This document shows, one piece after another, positions 33,326 to 43,208 of a stretch of 64,000 nucleotides of DNA; the first letter of the stretch is position 1, and every line of letters begins with the position of its first letter. The translations under genes and the position numbers were made by a program. Below the pieces are notes generated by a model. That model worked only from the letters and a program-made list of their open reading frames with translations. It was not told the origin of the DNA and did not search any database. The stretch is from JACCVL01 sp963704295. Lineage in GTDB: Bacteria; Actinomycetota; Actinomycetes; Propionibacteriales; Nocardioidaceae. The stretch lies in NCBI GenBank assembly GCA_963704295.1, contig OY969884.1, forward strand, positions 62,001 to 126,000. The letters run 5' to 3'.

Positions 33326-33715
33326 GTGATCCCCGACGAGTTGCAGTACACCCCCGAGCACGAGTGGGTCCGCGTCGAGACCAGCGACGACGGCTCCGTC
33401 GTCACCCTCGGCATCACCGACTTCGCGCAGGACGCCCTCGGCGACATCGTGTACGTGTCACTGCCCGAGGTGGGTGAGACGCTGGCCAAGGGAGACTCCG
33501 TGGGGGAGCTGGAGTCCACCAAGTCGGTCAGTGATCTCTACGCCCCGCTGTCCGGCAGCGTGGTGGCCCGCAACGAGGCGGTCGACCAGACCCCGGAGCT
33601 GGTCAACTCCGACCCGTACGGCGAGGGCTGGCTGCTCCGGCTGCGGCTGGACGACGAGGCCGGCCTGGACGATTTGATGGACGCCGCCGGATACCGCGCC
33701 CAGATCGAGGCCTGA
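33326..33715 (+). CDS. gcvH: Glycine cleavage system H protein
   Basis: 129 residues. The lipoyl carrier of the glycine cleavage complex, shuttling the aminomethyl group between P, T and L proteins. The lipoylation lysine is in GELESTKSVSDLYAP. The N-terminal YTPEHEWVRVE and C-terminal NSDPYGEGWLLRL match the family. GTG with GAGGA about 6 bases upstream. It is separated from gcvP by the FHA, MerR and DUF151 genes, the same order as Rv1826-Rv1832. No gcvT is in the window. Confidence 0.96.
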   Translation: MIPDELQYTPEHEWVRVETSDDGSVVTLGITDFAQDALGDIVYVSLPEVGETLAKGDSVGELESTKSVSDLYAPLSGSVVARNEAVDQTPELVNSDPYGEGWLLRLRLDDEAGLDDLMDAAGYRAQIEA

Positions 33716-33868
33716 CCCCGGCCCGACCGAGCCCCGGAAAGCCTCCGTACGTGTTGATCCGGCGGGAGCCGACCACGTAGGTTTCTCTCACCGTCAAGGT
33801 GAACCGACGCTTGAGGGTTCCACGCGACACAACGGGTGCCGGGCCGTGCCTGGGCCGAGGAGGCGATA

Positions 33869-34396
33869 ATGGCGTTCTGCACGGAGTGCGGGCACGAGAA
33901 CCTATCCAGTGCGAGGTTCTGCTCGCAGTGCGGACACCGGCTGGTGCAGGGTGACCCCCCGCCGGACAGCAGCGACAGCACGTCCACCGTGACGCTGACT
34001 CCGGTGGACTCCGACACCAGCGGCGACGGCAGCGAACTCAGCTCGGAGGACGTCGCGGCGCTGGACGGGCTGCCCTCCGGCAGCGCGCTGCTGGTCGTGC
34101 AACGCGGTCCGAGCGCCGGCAGCCGGTTCCTGCTGGACACCGCCGAGGTGTCGGCCGGCCGGCACCCGGACAGTGACATCTTCCTCGACGACGTGACCGT
34201 CTCCCGTCGACACGCGGTCTTCCGCCGGACCGCCGACGGCTTCGTCGTGGCCGACGTGGGCAGCCTGAACGGCACCTACGTGAACCGGGACCGGATCGAC
34301 GAGATCCTGCTCAGCGGTGGCGACGAGGTCCAGGTCGGGAAGTACCGGCTGGTCTACTACCCCAGCGCGGCGGACACCGCGGCCGGCAGCCGGTGA
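33869..34396 (+). CDS. garA: FHA-domain protein, GarA/OdhI-like, with zinc-ribbon N-terminus
   Basis: 175 residues. Residues 3-24 form a four-cysteine zinc ribbon (CTECG ... CSQCG). A Ser/Thr/Asp-rich linker follows. The FHA domain (about 83-160) has GRHPDSDIFLDDVTVSRRHAVF and SLNGTYVNRDRI, which bind phosphothreonine. By place (Rv1827) it is the GarA/OdhI regulator of 2-oxoglutarate dehydrogenase and glutamate metabolism under Ser/Thr kinases. The usual ETTS-type phosphosite is not present exactly; a TSTVTL stretch in the linker is the nearest candidate. ATG with GAGGAGG upstream. Stop overlaps the ftsR-like start. Confidence 0.88.
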   Translation: MAFCTECGHENLSSARFCSQCGHRLVQGDPPPDSSDSTSTVTLTPVDSDTSGDGSELSSEDVAALDGLPSGSALLVVQRGPSAGSRFLLDTAEVSAGRHPDSDIFLDDVTVSRRHAVFRRTADGFVVADVGSLNGTYVNRDRIDEILLSGGDEVQVGKYRLVYYPSAADTAAGSR

Positions 34397-35121
34397 GGTC
34401 AGCGCCGTCCGCCACCGCGCGGATGAGCATCGGCGAGGTTCTCGCACGGCTGCGCCCGGACTTCCCGGACGTGTCCATCTCCAAGATCCGGTACCTGGAG
34501 TCCGAAGGGCTCGTCGAGCCCGAGCGCACCCCGTCGGGATACCGGAAGTTCTCCACAGCCGACGTCGAACGGCTGCGCTACATCCTCACTGCGCAGCGGG
34601 AGAACTACTACCCGCTGAAGGTGATCCGAGAGCACCTCGACGCGATGGACCGCGGGCTGGCCCCCCCGGGCGGAGTGCCGGCACAGTCGGCCCGCCCGGC
34701 GGCACCGCAGGTCGTGCTCGCGCACGACCCCTCCGACACCGTTCGCGCGGACCGGGCCGAGCTCCGGCTGTCCCGGAGCGAGCTGTGCGACGCCGCGGCC
34801 ATCGACGACGGGCTGCTCACGCAGATCGAGGGCTTCGGCTTGGTGCGGCCCGGCACCTCCGGTCACTACGACGCGACCGCGCTGCTGGTGGCCAAGACCG
34901 TCGGCGAGCTCGCGGAGTACGGCGTCGAGCCGCGGCATCTCCGCTCGGTCCGGACCGCTGCCGACCGAGAGATCGACCTGTTCGCCCAAGTGGTCGCACC
35001 GATGCGTCGGCAGCGGGACGCGGGGGCCCAGGCCCGGGCGGACGAAACCGCCCGTGAGCTGGCCGCGCTGGTGCTGCGGCTGCACACCACATTGGTCCGT
35101 GACGGGGTCGCGCGACGCTGA
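34393..35121 (+). CDS. ftsR: MerR-family regulator, FtsR-like
   Basis: 242 residues. An N-terminal MerR winged helix (MSIGEVLARLRPDFPDVSISKIRYLESEGL and TPSGYRKFSTADVERLRYIL, about 11-75), a Pro-rich linker, and a C-terminal effector-like domain (SRSELCDAAAIDDGLLTQIE ... ALVLRLHTTLV). It matches Rv1828/FtsR, which in Corynebacterium activates ftsZ. The target here is inferred by homology. GTGA overlaps the garA-like stop. Confidence 0.88.
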   Translation: MRSAPSATARMSIGEVLARLRPDFPDVSISKIRYLESEGLVEPERTPSGYRKFSTADVERLRYILTAQRENYYPLKVIREHLDAMDRGLAPPGGVPAQSARPAAPQVVLAHDPSDTVRADRAELRLSRSELCDAAAIDDGLLTQIEGFGLVRPGTSGHYDATALLVAKTVGELAEYGVEPRHLRSVRTAADREIDLFAQVVAPMRRQRDAGAQARADETARELAALVLRLHTTLVRDGVARR

Positions 35122-35155
35122 CGTGCAGGCGCCCGCTGCGGGGTACTGTGGCCGA

Positions 35156-35626
35156 GTGAGGGAACTGGACGTCGTCGGCGTGCGGGTCGAGCAGCCCACC
35201 AACCAGCCGCTGGTGCTGCTGCGCGAGGTGGAAGGCAACCGGTACCTGCCGATCTGGATCGGCGCCGGAGAGGCAACGGCGATCGCGTTCGCCCAGCAGG
35301 GGGTCACCCCGCCACGACCGCTCACCCACGACCTGATGCGGGACCTGGTGGCCGCGCTCGGTCGTGAGCTGGCCGAGGTCCGCATCACCGAGGTGAAAGA
35401 CGGTGTCTACTACGCCGTCCTGGTCTTCGACGAGGGCACCGAGGTGAGCGCCCGGCCCTCGGACTCGATCGCGCTGGCTCTGCGTACCGGTTCGCGGATC
35501 GTCTGCGAGGAGACCGTGCTGGACACCTCCGGGCTCGCGGTCCCCGAGGAGGAGGAGGCCGAGGTGGAGAAGTTCCGCGAGTTCCTCGACCAGGTCACCC
35601 CCGAGGACTTCCACCCCGGCGGCTGA
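35156..35626 (+). CDS. Bifunctional nuclease-family protein (DUF151)
   Basis: 156 residues. The BFN/DUF151 core is clear: VVGVRVEQPTNQPLVLLRE, YLPIWIGAGEATAIAFAQQG, RPLTHDLMRDLVAALG, then ARPSDSIALALRTG. An acidic tail follows. Plant members were described as nucleases, but bacterial function is uncertain. GTG start about 35 bases after ftsR. Corresponds to Rv1829. Confidence 0.9.
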   Translation: MRELDVVGVRVEQPTNQPLVLLREVEGNRYLPIWIGAGEATAIAFAQQGVTPPRPLTHDLMRDLVAALGRELAEVRITEVKDGVYYAVLVFDEGTEVSARPSDSIALALRTGSRIVCEETVLDTSGLAVPEEEEAEVEKFREFLDQVTPEDFHPGG

Positions 35627-35780
35627 CCGTCGACGGGTCAACCCTCGACCTCCACTTGAGAGTGCGACACGCGCCGTCGGGGGAGTCGATGTCGTTGACC
35701 GCCGCACCCGGCCGTCCGTACGGTGGCGGAGCGAACATCGCCGCTGTAACTCGTCGCACGCTCCGTGCGACGACTCGGCG

Positions 35781-36425
35781 GTGACCGACGACGTGGAGGT
35801 CGTGGTGGCAGGCACGCGGGACACCGGGTCACAGCCCCCCGGTCACGACCAGTCAGCGCTCGAGGCCCAGGCGGAGGCGGCCCGACTCGCCGGTGACCAG
35901 GGTCTGCTGTTCGACGACGACGTCTCGCCGTTGGCGGAGGACGTCGGCTTCCGCGGACCGTCGGCCTGCAACGCAGCCGGCATCAGCTACCGCCAGCTGG
36001 ACTACTGGGCGCGGACCAAGCTGGTCGAGCCGACCGTGCGCGCCGCCACCGGCTCCGGCACCCAGCGGCTGTACTCGTTCCGCGACATCCTGCTGCTGAA
36101 GATCATCAAGCGGCTGCTCGACGCCGGCGTCTCCCTGCAGCAGATCCGCACCGCGGTGGAGCACCTGCGGGCGCGCGGCACCGACGACCTGACCCGAGTC
36201 ACCCTGATGAGCGACGGTGCCAGCGTCTACGAGTGTCGCTCGCCGGACGAGGTCATCGACCTGCTGCAGGGTGGGCAGGGCGTCTTCGGCATCGCGATCG
36301 GTGGGGTCTGGCGGGAGATCGAGGGCACGCTGGCCGAACTGCCGGGGGAGCGGGTCGCAGACCCGGCCGGCGAGCACCCCGACGACGAGCTGGCCCGCCG
36401 GCGTCGCGCCCGGTTGACCGGCTGA
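35781..36425 (+). CDS. MerR-family regulator (Rv1830-like)
   Basis: 214 residues. An acidic leader, then a MerR winged helix from about residue 56: GPSACNAAGISYRQLDYWARTKLVEP, GTQRLYSFRDILLLKIIKRLLDAGVSLQQIR. The C-terminal part (GASVYECRSPDEVIDLLQGGQGVFGIAIGGVW) is conserved among Rv1830-like proteins, implicated in cell-division control in mycobacteria. GTG start; its 150-base upstream region shares a motif with that of the garA-like gene (see findings). Confidence 0.88.
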   Translation: MTDDVEVVVAGTRDTGSQPPGHDQSALEAQAEAARLAGDQGLLFDDDVSPLAEDVGFRGPSACNAAGISYRQLDYWARTKLVEPTVRAATGSGTQRLYSFRDILLLKIIKRLLDAGVSLQQIRTAVEHLRARGTDDLTRVTLMSDGASVYECRSPDEVIDLLQGGQGVFGIAIGGVWREIEGTLAELPGERVADPAGEHPDDELARRRRARLTG

Positions 36426-36483
36426 CGGCTGTTACGCCGACCGGCAGATCCGGCCGCGGCTGGTAAGATCGGCAACGGCCGCA

Positions 36484-36580
36484 GACGCCGTGCGGGAGAG
36501 CTGCCCCTCCACCCGGGCAGCGCCGAAGGGGCAATTCCTCCCCGGAACCTCTCAGGCGCCAGGACTGCGCGGACGAGGCC
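36484..36580 (+). ncRNA. Glycine riboswitch, single aptamer
   Basis: The GCVT-type aptamer core is easy to read: GCGGGAGAGC near 36492-36501, GCCGAAGGGGCAA at 36522-36534, CCTCTCAGGC near 36549-36557 and AGGACTGCGCGG at 36561-36572. The closing stem pairs 36488-36495 with 36565-36572 over 8 bases, with two G-U pairs. It directly precedes gcvP, so glycine should control the P protein. Only one aptamer is visible; the common second one is absent. Confidence 0.93.
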
Positions 36581-36589
36581 GTTCTGAAG

Positions 36590-36618
36590 CCTGACCCCGG
36601 GCACGACCCGGCGTCAGG
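36590..36618 (+). promoter_or_regulatory. Riboswitch expression-platform hairpin
   Basis: CCTGAC at 36590-36595 pairs with GTCAGG at 36613-36618, enclosing CCGGG/CCCGG pairs and a short loop. It sits 18 bases after the aptamer and about 50 bases before the gcvP ATG. Probably the element switched by glycine; whether it acts on transcription or translation cannot be told. Confidence 0.55.
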
Positions 36619-36670
36619 TGACAGAGGGGAGGGACGTCCGTCGACCGTCCTGACCCGGAGTGCACCCGCC

Positions 36671-39558
<2,888 letters not shown>

Positions 39559-39562
<4 letters not shown>

Positions 39563-40881
39563 CCGACCGCTGGGCGGGCGGCTCGCTGCTGCCGGCCACC
39601 GAGGCGGCGCTGCTCCGGCACCTCGCCGACGTCCAGGCATGCTCCCGGCAACCGTCGCTGGTTGCCGCAGTGGTGCGCGACGGCGCGGTGGTCTGGGCTG
39701 CCGTCCGCGGGACGGAGACCGGTGGCCCGTCGCCCGGGCCCGACCTGCAGTACCGGATCGGCTCCGTGACCAAACCGGTCACCGCGGTCACCGTGCTGCA
39801 GTGCCGGGACGAGGGTGTGCTCGACCTCGACGCCGGTGTCGGCGACTACGTCCCCGGTGCACCGTTCGGGGACACCTCGCTGCGCCGGCTGCTCGCGCAC
39901 AGCGGTGGCCTGCCCGCCGAGCCGGCCGGGCCGTGGTGGGAACGGCACGACGACGCCGACCTGGCCGACCTCTTCCAACGCACGGCGGCCCAAACCCGGC
40001 TGGAGACCCAGGCCGGGGCGATGCACTACAGCAACCTGGGCTACGCGCTGCTCGGGGCGGCCGTCGCGGCGGTGCGGGGCGAGCCGTGGGCCGACGTGGT
40101 GACCCGCCGGGTGCTGCGGCCGCTGGGGATGGACCGCACCAGCTACGCACCGGAACCTCCGCACGCCCAGGGCTGGTCGGTGCACCCGCACACCGGCCGG
40201 CTGCACCCCGAGCCGCACACCGACACCGGCCGGATGGCACCGGCCGGGCAGCTGTGGAGCACCTGCACCGACCTGGCCAGGCTGGCCGGCCTATGGACGG
40301 GCGGCGAGACCGAGGTGCTCTCGCCGACGTCGGTTCGGGAGATGACCACCGGCCGTTCCGCCCAGCCGGGAGACATGACCGGGGCCTACGGTCTCGGGCT
40401 GCGGGTGGAGCCTGCTGGGTCGGGCGTCCGGGTCGGGCACTCCGGCTCGATGCCGGGTTTCCTCGCCGGCCTCGCGGCCGAGCCGGCGACCGGCCTAGCC
40501 GCGGTCGCGCTCTCGAACGGGACCGCCGGAGGAACCACCACGCTGCCGGGCCGGCTGCTGGACCAGGTCCTGGCCGACGAGCCCGCGCCGACGCCGGTCT
40601 GGCGTCCGGAGCCCGTCGTCGAGGGCGCCGACGAGGTGCTCGGGCCGTGGTACTGGGGCAACACGCCGTTCAGCCTGGTCGTACGTGCTGGCCGGCTCCG
40701 GTTGGAGGGCCCGAACGCGTCCCGGTCGAGCCGGTTCGTGGCGGAGGGGACGGACCGCTGGCGCGGGCTGGATGCCTACTTCGCCGACGAGACCCTCACG
40801 CTGGTGCGCGATTCGGTTGGTCGGGTGCAGCGGCTGGAGCTGGCCAGCTATGTGCTCACCCGGACCCCAGTCCAGGGCTGA
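39559..40881 (+). CDS. Serine hydrolase, beta-lactamase/class C family
   Basis: 440 residues. A PBP/beta-lactamase fold with the SxxK nucleophile in GSVTKPVTAV (about residues 69-72) and the YxN motif in MHYSNLGYAL (about 156). The third motif is probably GHSGSMPGF. No signal peptide, so it is cytoplasmic, unlike true beta-lactamases. Such proteins act as esterases or peptidases; the substrate is unknown. GTG overlaps the gcvP stop, so it is coupled to gcvP. Confidence 0.9.
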
Positions 40882-40901
40882 GCGCGGGACGGGCCGGACG
40901 G

Positions 40902-40919
40902 TCCGACTGGTCAGTCGGA
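40902..40919. terminator. Bidirectional terminator hairpin
   Basis: TCCGACT (40902-40908) and AGTCGGA (40913-40919) form a perfect 7-bp stem with a 4-base GGTC loop, exactly between the convergent ends of the serine hydrolase (40881) and DUF5999 (40922) genes. Place and symmetry suit termination from both sides. Confidence 0.55.
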
Positions 40920-40921
40920 GG

Positions 40922-41203
40922 TCAGACGGCGATGATGCCGAAGGCCTCGGGGTGGGTGTCGGTGGGCCGGTGCGGGGCGATCATCCGGCCGTCGGGGAGC
41001 AGCTCGCCGGTGTCGTCGAAGAGCACGATCCCGTTGCACAGCAGGCTCCAGCCCTGCTCGGGGTGTGCGGAAACGGTGTGCGCCGCCTCCCGGTCCGGAG
41101 CGTCGGCCGCGGGGCAGCAGGGCTGGTGGTGGCAGGTGCCGAGCGCGAACATTGCGGGCGTCCGCCCCGGGTCCTGCGATGTGGTGTCCCTCACATCACC
41201 CAT
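40922..41203 (-). CDS. DUF5999-family protein
   Basis: 93 residues. The family block CHHQPCCPAADAPDREAAHTV, HPEQGWSLLCNGIVLFDDTGELLPDGRMIAP is complete. Cys and His residues in the first part suggest metal binding. Short actinobacterial protein of unknown function. The ATG at 41203 has a GGAGCG upstream; a start at 41152, closer to the family core, is possible. Confidence 0.85.
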   Translation of the reverse strand: MGDVRDTTSQDPGRTPAMFALGTCHHQPCCPAADAPDREAAHTVSAHPEQGWSLLCNGIVLFDDTGELLPDGRMIAPHRPTDTHPEAFGIIAV

Positions 41204-41298
41204 AGTGCACGCTCCCGCTGGGATCGGCTCGCATTCTGCACAGGTGTGGCCCGAGCAGTTCCTTCGACTGACTGTGTGGACGACCGCTGATCGTACGG

Positions 41299-42015
41299 TC
41301 AGGCGAGGTCCACGCTGAGTACCGGGTCCGTCGTCGGCTCCTTCGAGCCTCCCTCCGGCTCGACCGTCACCGCGACCGCGGCCGCATCGTCGATGTCGTC
41401 CACCAGCGTGCTCGAGGTGTGGTCGACGTCGTCCGGCCCCATCACCGCCACCGACCGAGGTTCACCGCCGGCGTCGACCACCCACATCTGGTAGCTGCGC
41501 TTCGGCTCCAGCGGGGGCACGTCACTCATCACGACGACCGCGCTGTCCAGCGACCGTGACGACCACACCGTGACCGTCGTCTCCCCAGCCTGCACCCGCG
41601 ACGACGTCGCGTCGTCGGAGGCGAGCACCGCCGCCTCCCGGGCATCGGCCTGCTGGATCTCGTTGACTCGGTCGCGCTCCCCGACGTAGGCGCCCACAGC
41701 GCCTAGGACCGCCAGGATCGAGGCGGCGGCGACCAGCTGCGGTGCACGCTGCCGCCACCGTGCCGCCCGGCTGAGCGGAACCACGCGACGCTCCTGCGCC
41801 GTCCGCGCCGCGGTGGTGAGGACCCGGTCCCGCAGCTCGGGCGGCGGGGCGGTCGCGACGGCCCCGCCGAGTCGCTCGGCGGTCGCCACGAAGCCGGCCA
41901 GCTCGTCGGAGCAGGTCGGGCAGCTCGCCAGGTGCGCTTCGAAGGCCAGCTGCTCGCGGTGGTCCAGCGCATCCAGCGCGTAGGCACCGACAAGAGCGTG
42001 CTGCTCGGCGCTCAT
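41299..42015 (-). CDS. rskA: Anti-sigma-K factor RskA family
   Basis: 238 residues. An N-terminal zinc anti-sigma motif HxxxCxxC in HLASCPTC (about residues 28-35), one membrane helix (LVAAASILAVLGAVGAYVG, about 94-112) and an outer RskA domain with SYQMWVVDAGGEPRSVAVMG. It would hold SigK at the membrane until cleaved by regulated proteolysis. Its ATG overlaps the sigK stop (ATGA). Confidence 0.92.
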   Translation of the reverse strand: MSAEQHALVGAYALDALDHREQLAFEAHLASCPTCSDELAGFVATAERLGGAVATAPPPELRDRVLTTAARTAQERRVVPLSRAARWRQRAPQLVAAASILAVLGAVGAYVGERDRVNEIQQADAREAAVLASDDATSSRVQAGETTVTVWSSRSLDSAVVVMSDVPPLEPKRSYQMWVVDAGGEPRSVAVMGPDDVDHTSSTLVDDIDDAAAVAVTVEPEGGSKEPTTDPVLSVDLA

Positions 42016-42602
42016 GGCGTCACTCCCAGGCAGTCTCGGAGCCGGATGAGGCCGTCCCGCATCCGGGTCTTGATGGTGGCGGGATTGACCTCGAGCAGGT
42101 CGGCGACCTGCGCGTAGGTGTGCCCGCCGTAGTAGGCGAGGGTCACCGCCTCGTGCTGGAGCTCGGTGAGCCCGCCGAGGCAGCGGCGCACCTGCTCGTA
42201 CTCGAGCCGGGTGGTGACCTCGTCGTCGACCACGTCGATGTCCCGCCCGCCGCTCCAGTCGTAGCGGGCCTCCCGGTTGGTGCTGGCCTGGTCGTGCCGG
42301 ACGACGTCGACCGCCCGACGGTGCGCCAGGGTCAGCAGCCAGCTGCGGGCCGCGCCGCGCTCCGGCTCGAACCGGCCGGCGGTCCGCCACACCTGCAGGT
42401 ACACCTCCTGGGTGACCTCCTCGGCCCGGGCCGGGTCGCGGACCACTCGGCGGGCCAGTCCGTGCACGGTGGCGCTGGTGCGGTCGTAGAAGTCGGCGAA
42501 CGCCGCCTCGTCGCCCTTGGCGACGCGCAGCAACAGGTCGGTCAGCGTCGCCGCCAGGTCCTCGGTCGCAGGTACCGACGACAGCCGTGCGGGTTCGACC
42601 AC
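42012..42602 (-). CDS. sigK: ECF RNA polymerase sigma factor SigK
   Basis: 196 residues. Sigma region 2 (AFADFYDRTSATVHGLARRVVRDPARAEEVTQEVYLQVWR) and region 4 (GLTELQHEAVTLAYYGGHTYAQVADLLEVNPATIKTRMRDGL) are complete. SigK-type because the partner is RskA, directly downstream and overlapping. GTG start; the 120-base gap upstream probably holds its own promoter, as ECF factors usually self-activate. Confidence 0.93.
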   Translation of the reverse strand: MVEPARLSSVPATEDLAATLTDLLLRVAKGDEAAFADFYDRTSATVHGLARRVVRDPARAEEVTQEVYLQVWRTAGRFEPERGAARSWLLTLAHRRAVDVVRHDQASTNREARYDWSGGRDIDVVDDEVTTRLEYEQVRRCLGGLTELQHEAVTLAYYGGHTYAQVADLLEVNPATIKTRMRDGLIRLRDCLGVTP

Positions 42603-42722
42603 CGGTCACCTTCTCTCGCTCGATTGCCCCCCGGCCGCCGCAGCCGCCGGGGTGTCTATCGGTGGTTCGGAGCACCTGGGGCGCCGGATGGGTCCGGCTC
42701 GACCGTGCCAGCGCCGTCCAGC

Positions 42723-43208
42723 CTAGGTCTGACCGTGCTCCTGAGCGTCGAACAGGCCCTGCTGGGGGTCGGCCCACTCGGCGGCAAAGACCGGGACCCC
42801 GGCCCGGCGGAAGGCGGTCAGCACGGATGGGTCGTCGTCGACCACGATCGCGACGCGGCCGTCGCGGGCCAGCGTCGCAACGAGCTCGGGCTTGACCAGG
42901 CGGGCCGGCCGCCGATCGCCGTTGGGGCGGTGCAGCACTGGTCCGGGCGGCAGCCCGTGTCGCCGCAGCCACCGGGCGGTGACCTCGGCGTAGCGACCCG
43001 GCCGCCCGGTCACGTAGACGATCCGGTGCCGGCGCGCCAACTCGCCCGCCACCGCGAGGCCCTCCGGCAGCAGCGGGTCCTCCTCCATCGCGGCGAAGAA
43101 GGCGTCCCAGTCCTTGTCCGGCCCCCGCAGGTGTCGGAGCCGGTGCCGGACGTCGGCCACGACGCCGTCGATGTCCAGCACCGCGATCGGCCGGTCGGAG
43201 TCGGTCAT
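42723..43208 (-). CDS. HAD-superfamily phosphatase domain protein
   Basis: 161 residues. The first HAD motif is IAVLDIDGVVADV, the second VYVTGRPG, and the acidic motif VAIVVDDDPSVL is present. Similar to polynucleotide-kinase-type phosphatase domains that act on small nucleic acid or nucleotide substrates. ATG overlaps the sbcC stop, so it belongs to the sbcD-sbcC operon; a role in DNA-end cleaning is inference from that. Confidence 0.85.
   Translation of the reverse strand: MTDSDRPIAVLDIDGVVADVRHRLRHLRGPDKDWDAFFAAMEEDPLLPEGLAVAGELARRHRIVYVTGRPGRYAEVTARWLRRHGLPPGPVLHRPNGDRRPARLVKPELVATLARDGRVAIVVDDDPSVLTAFRRAGVPVFAAEWADPQQGLFDAQEHGQT

Noticed and set aside
36580..36670. Second glycine aptamer in tandem
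   Set aside because: The GCCGAAGG-type core does not recur after 36580; only a hairpin is seen.
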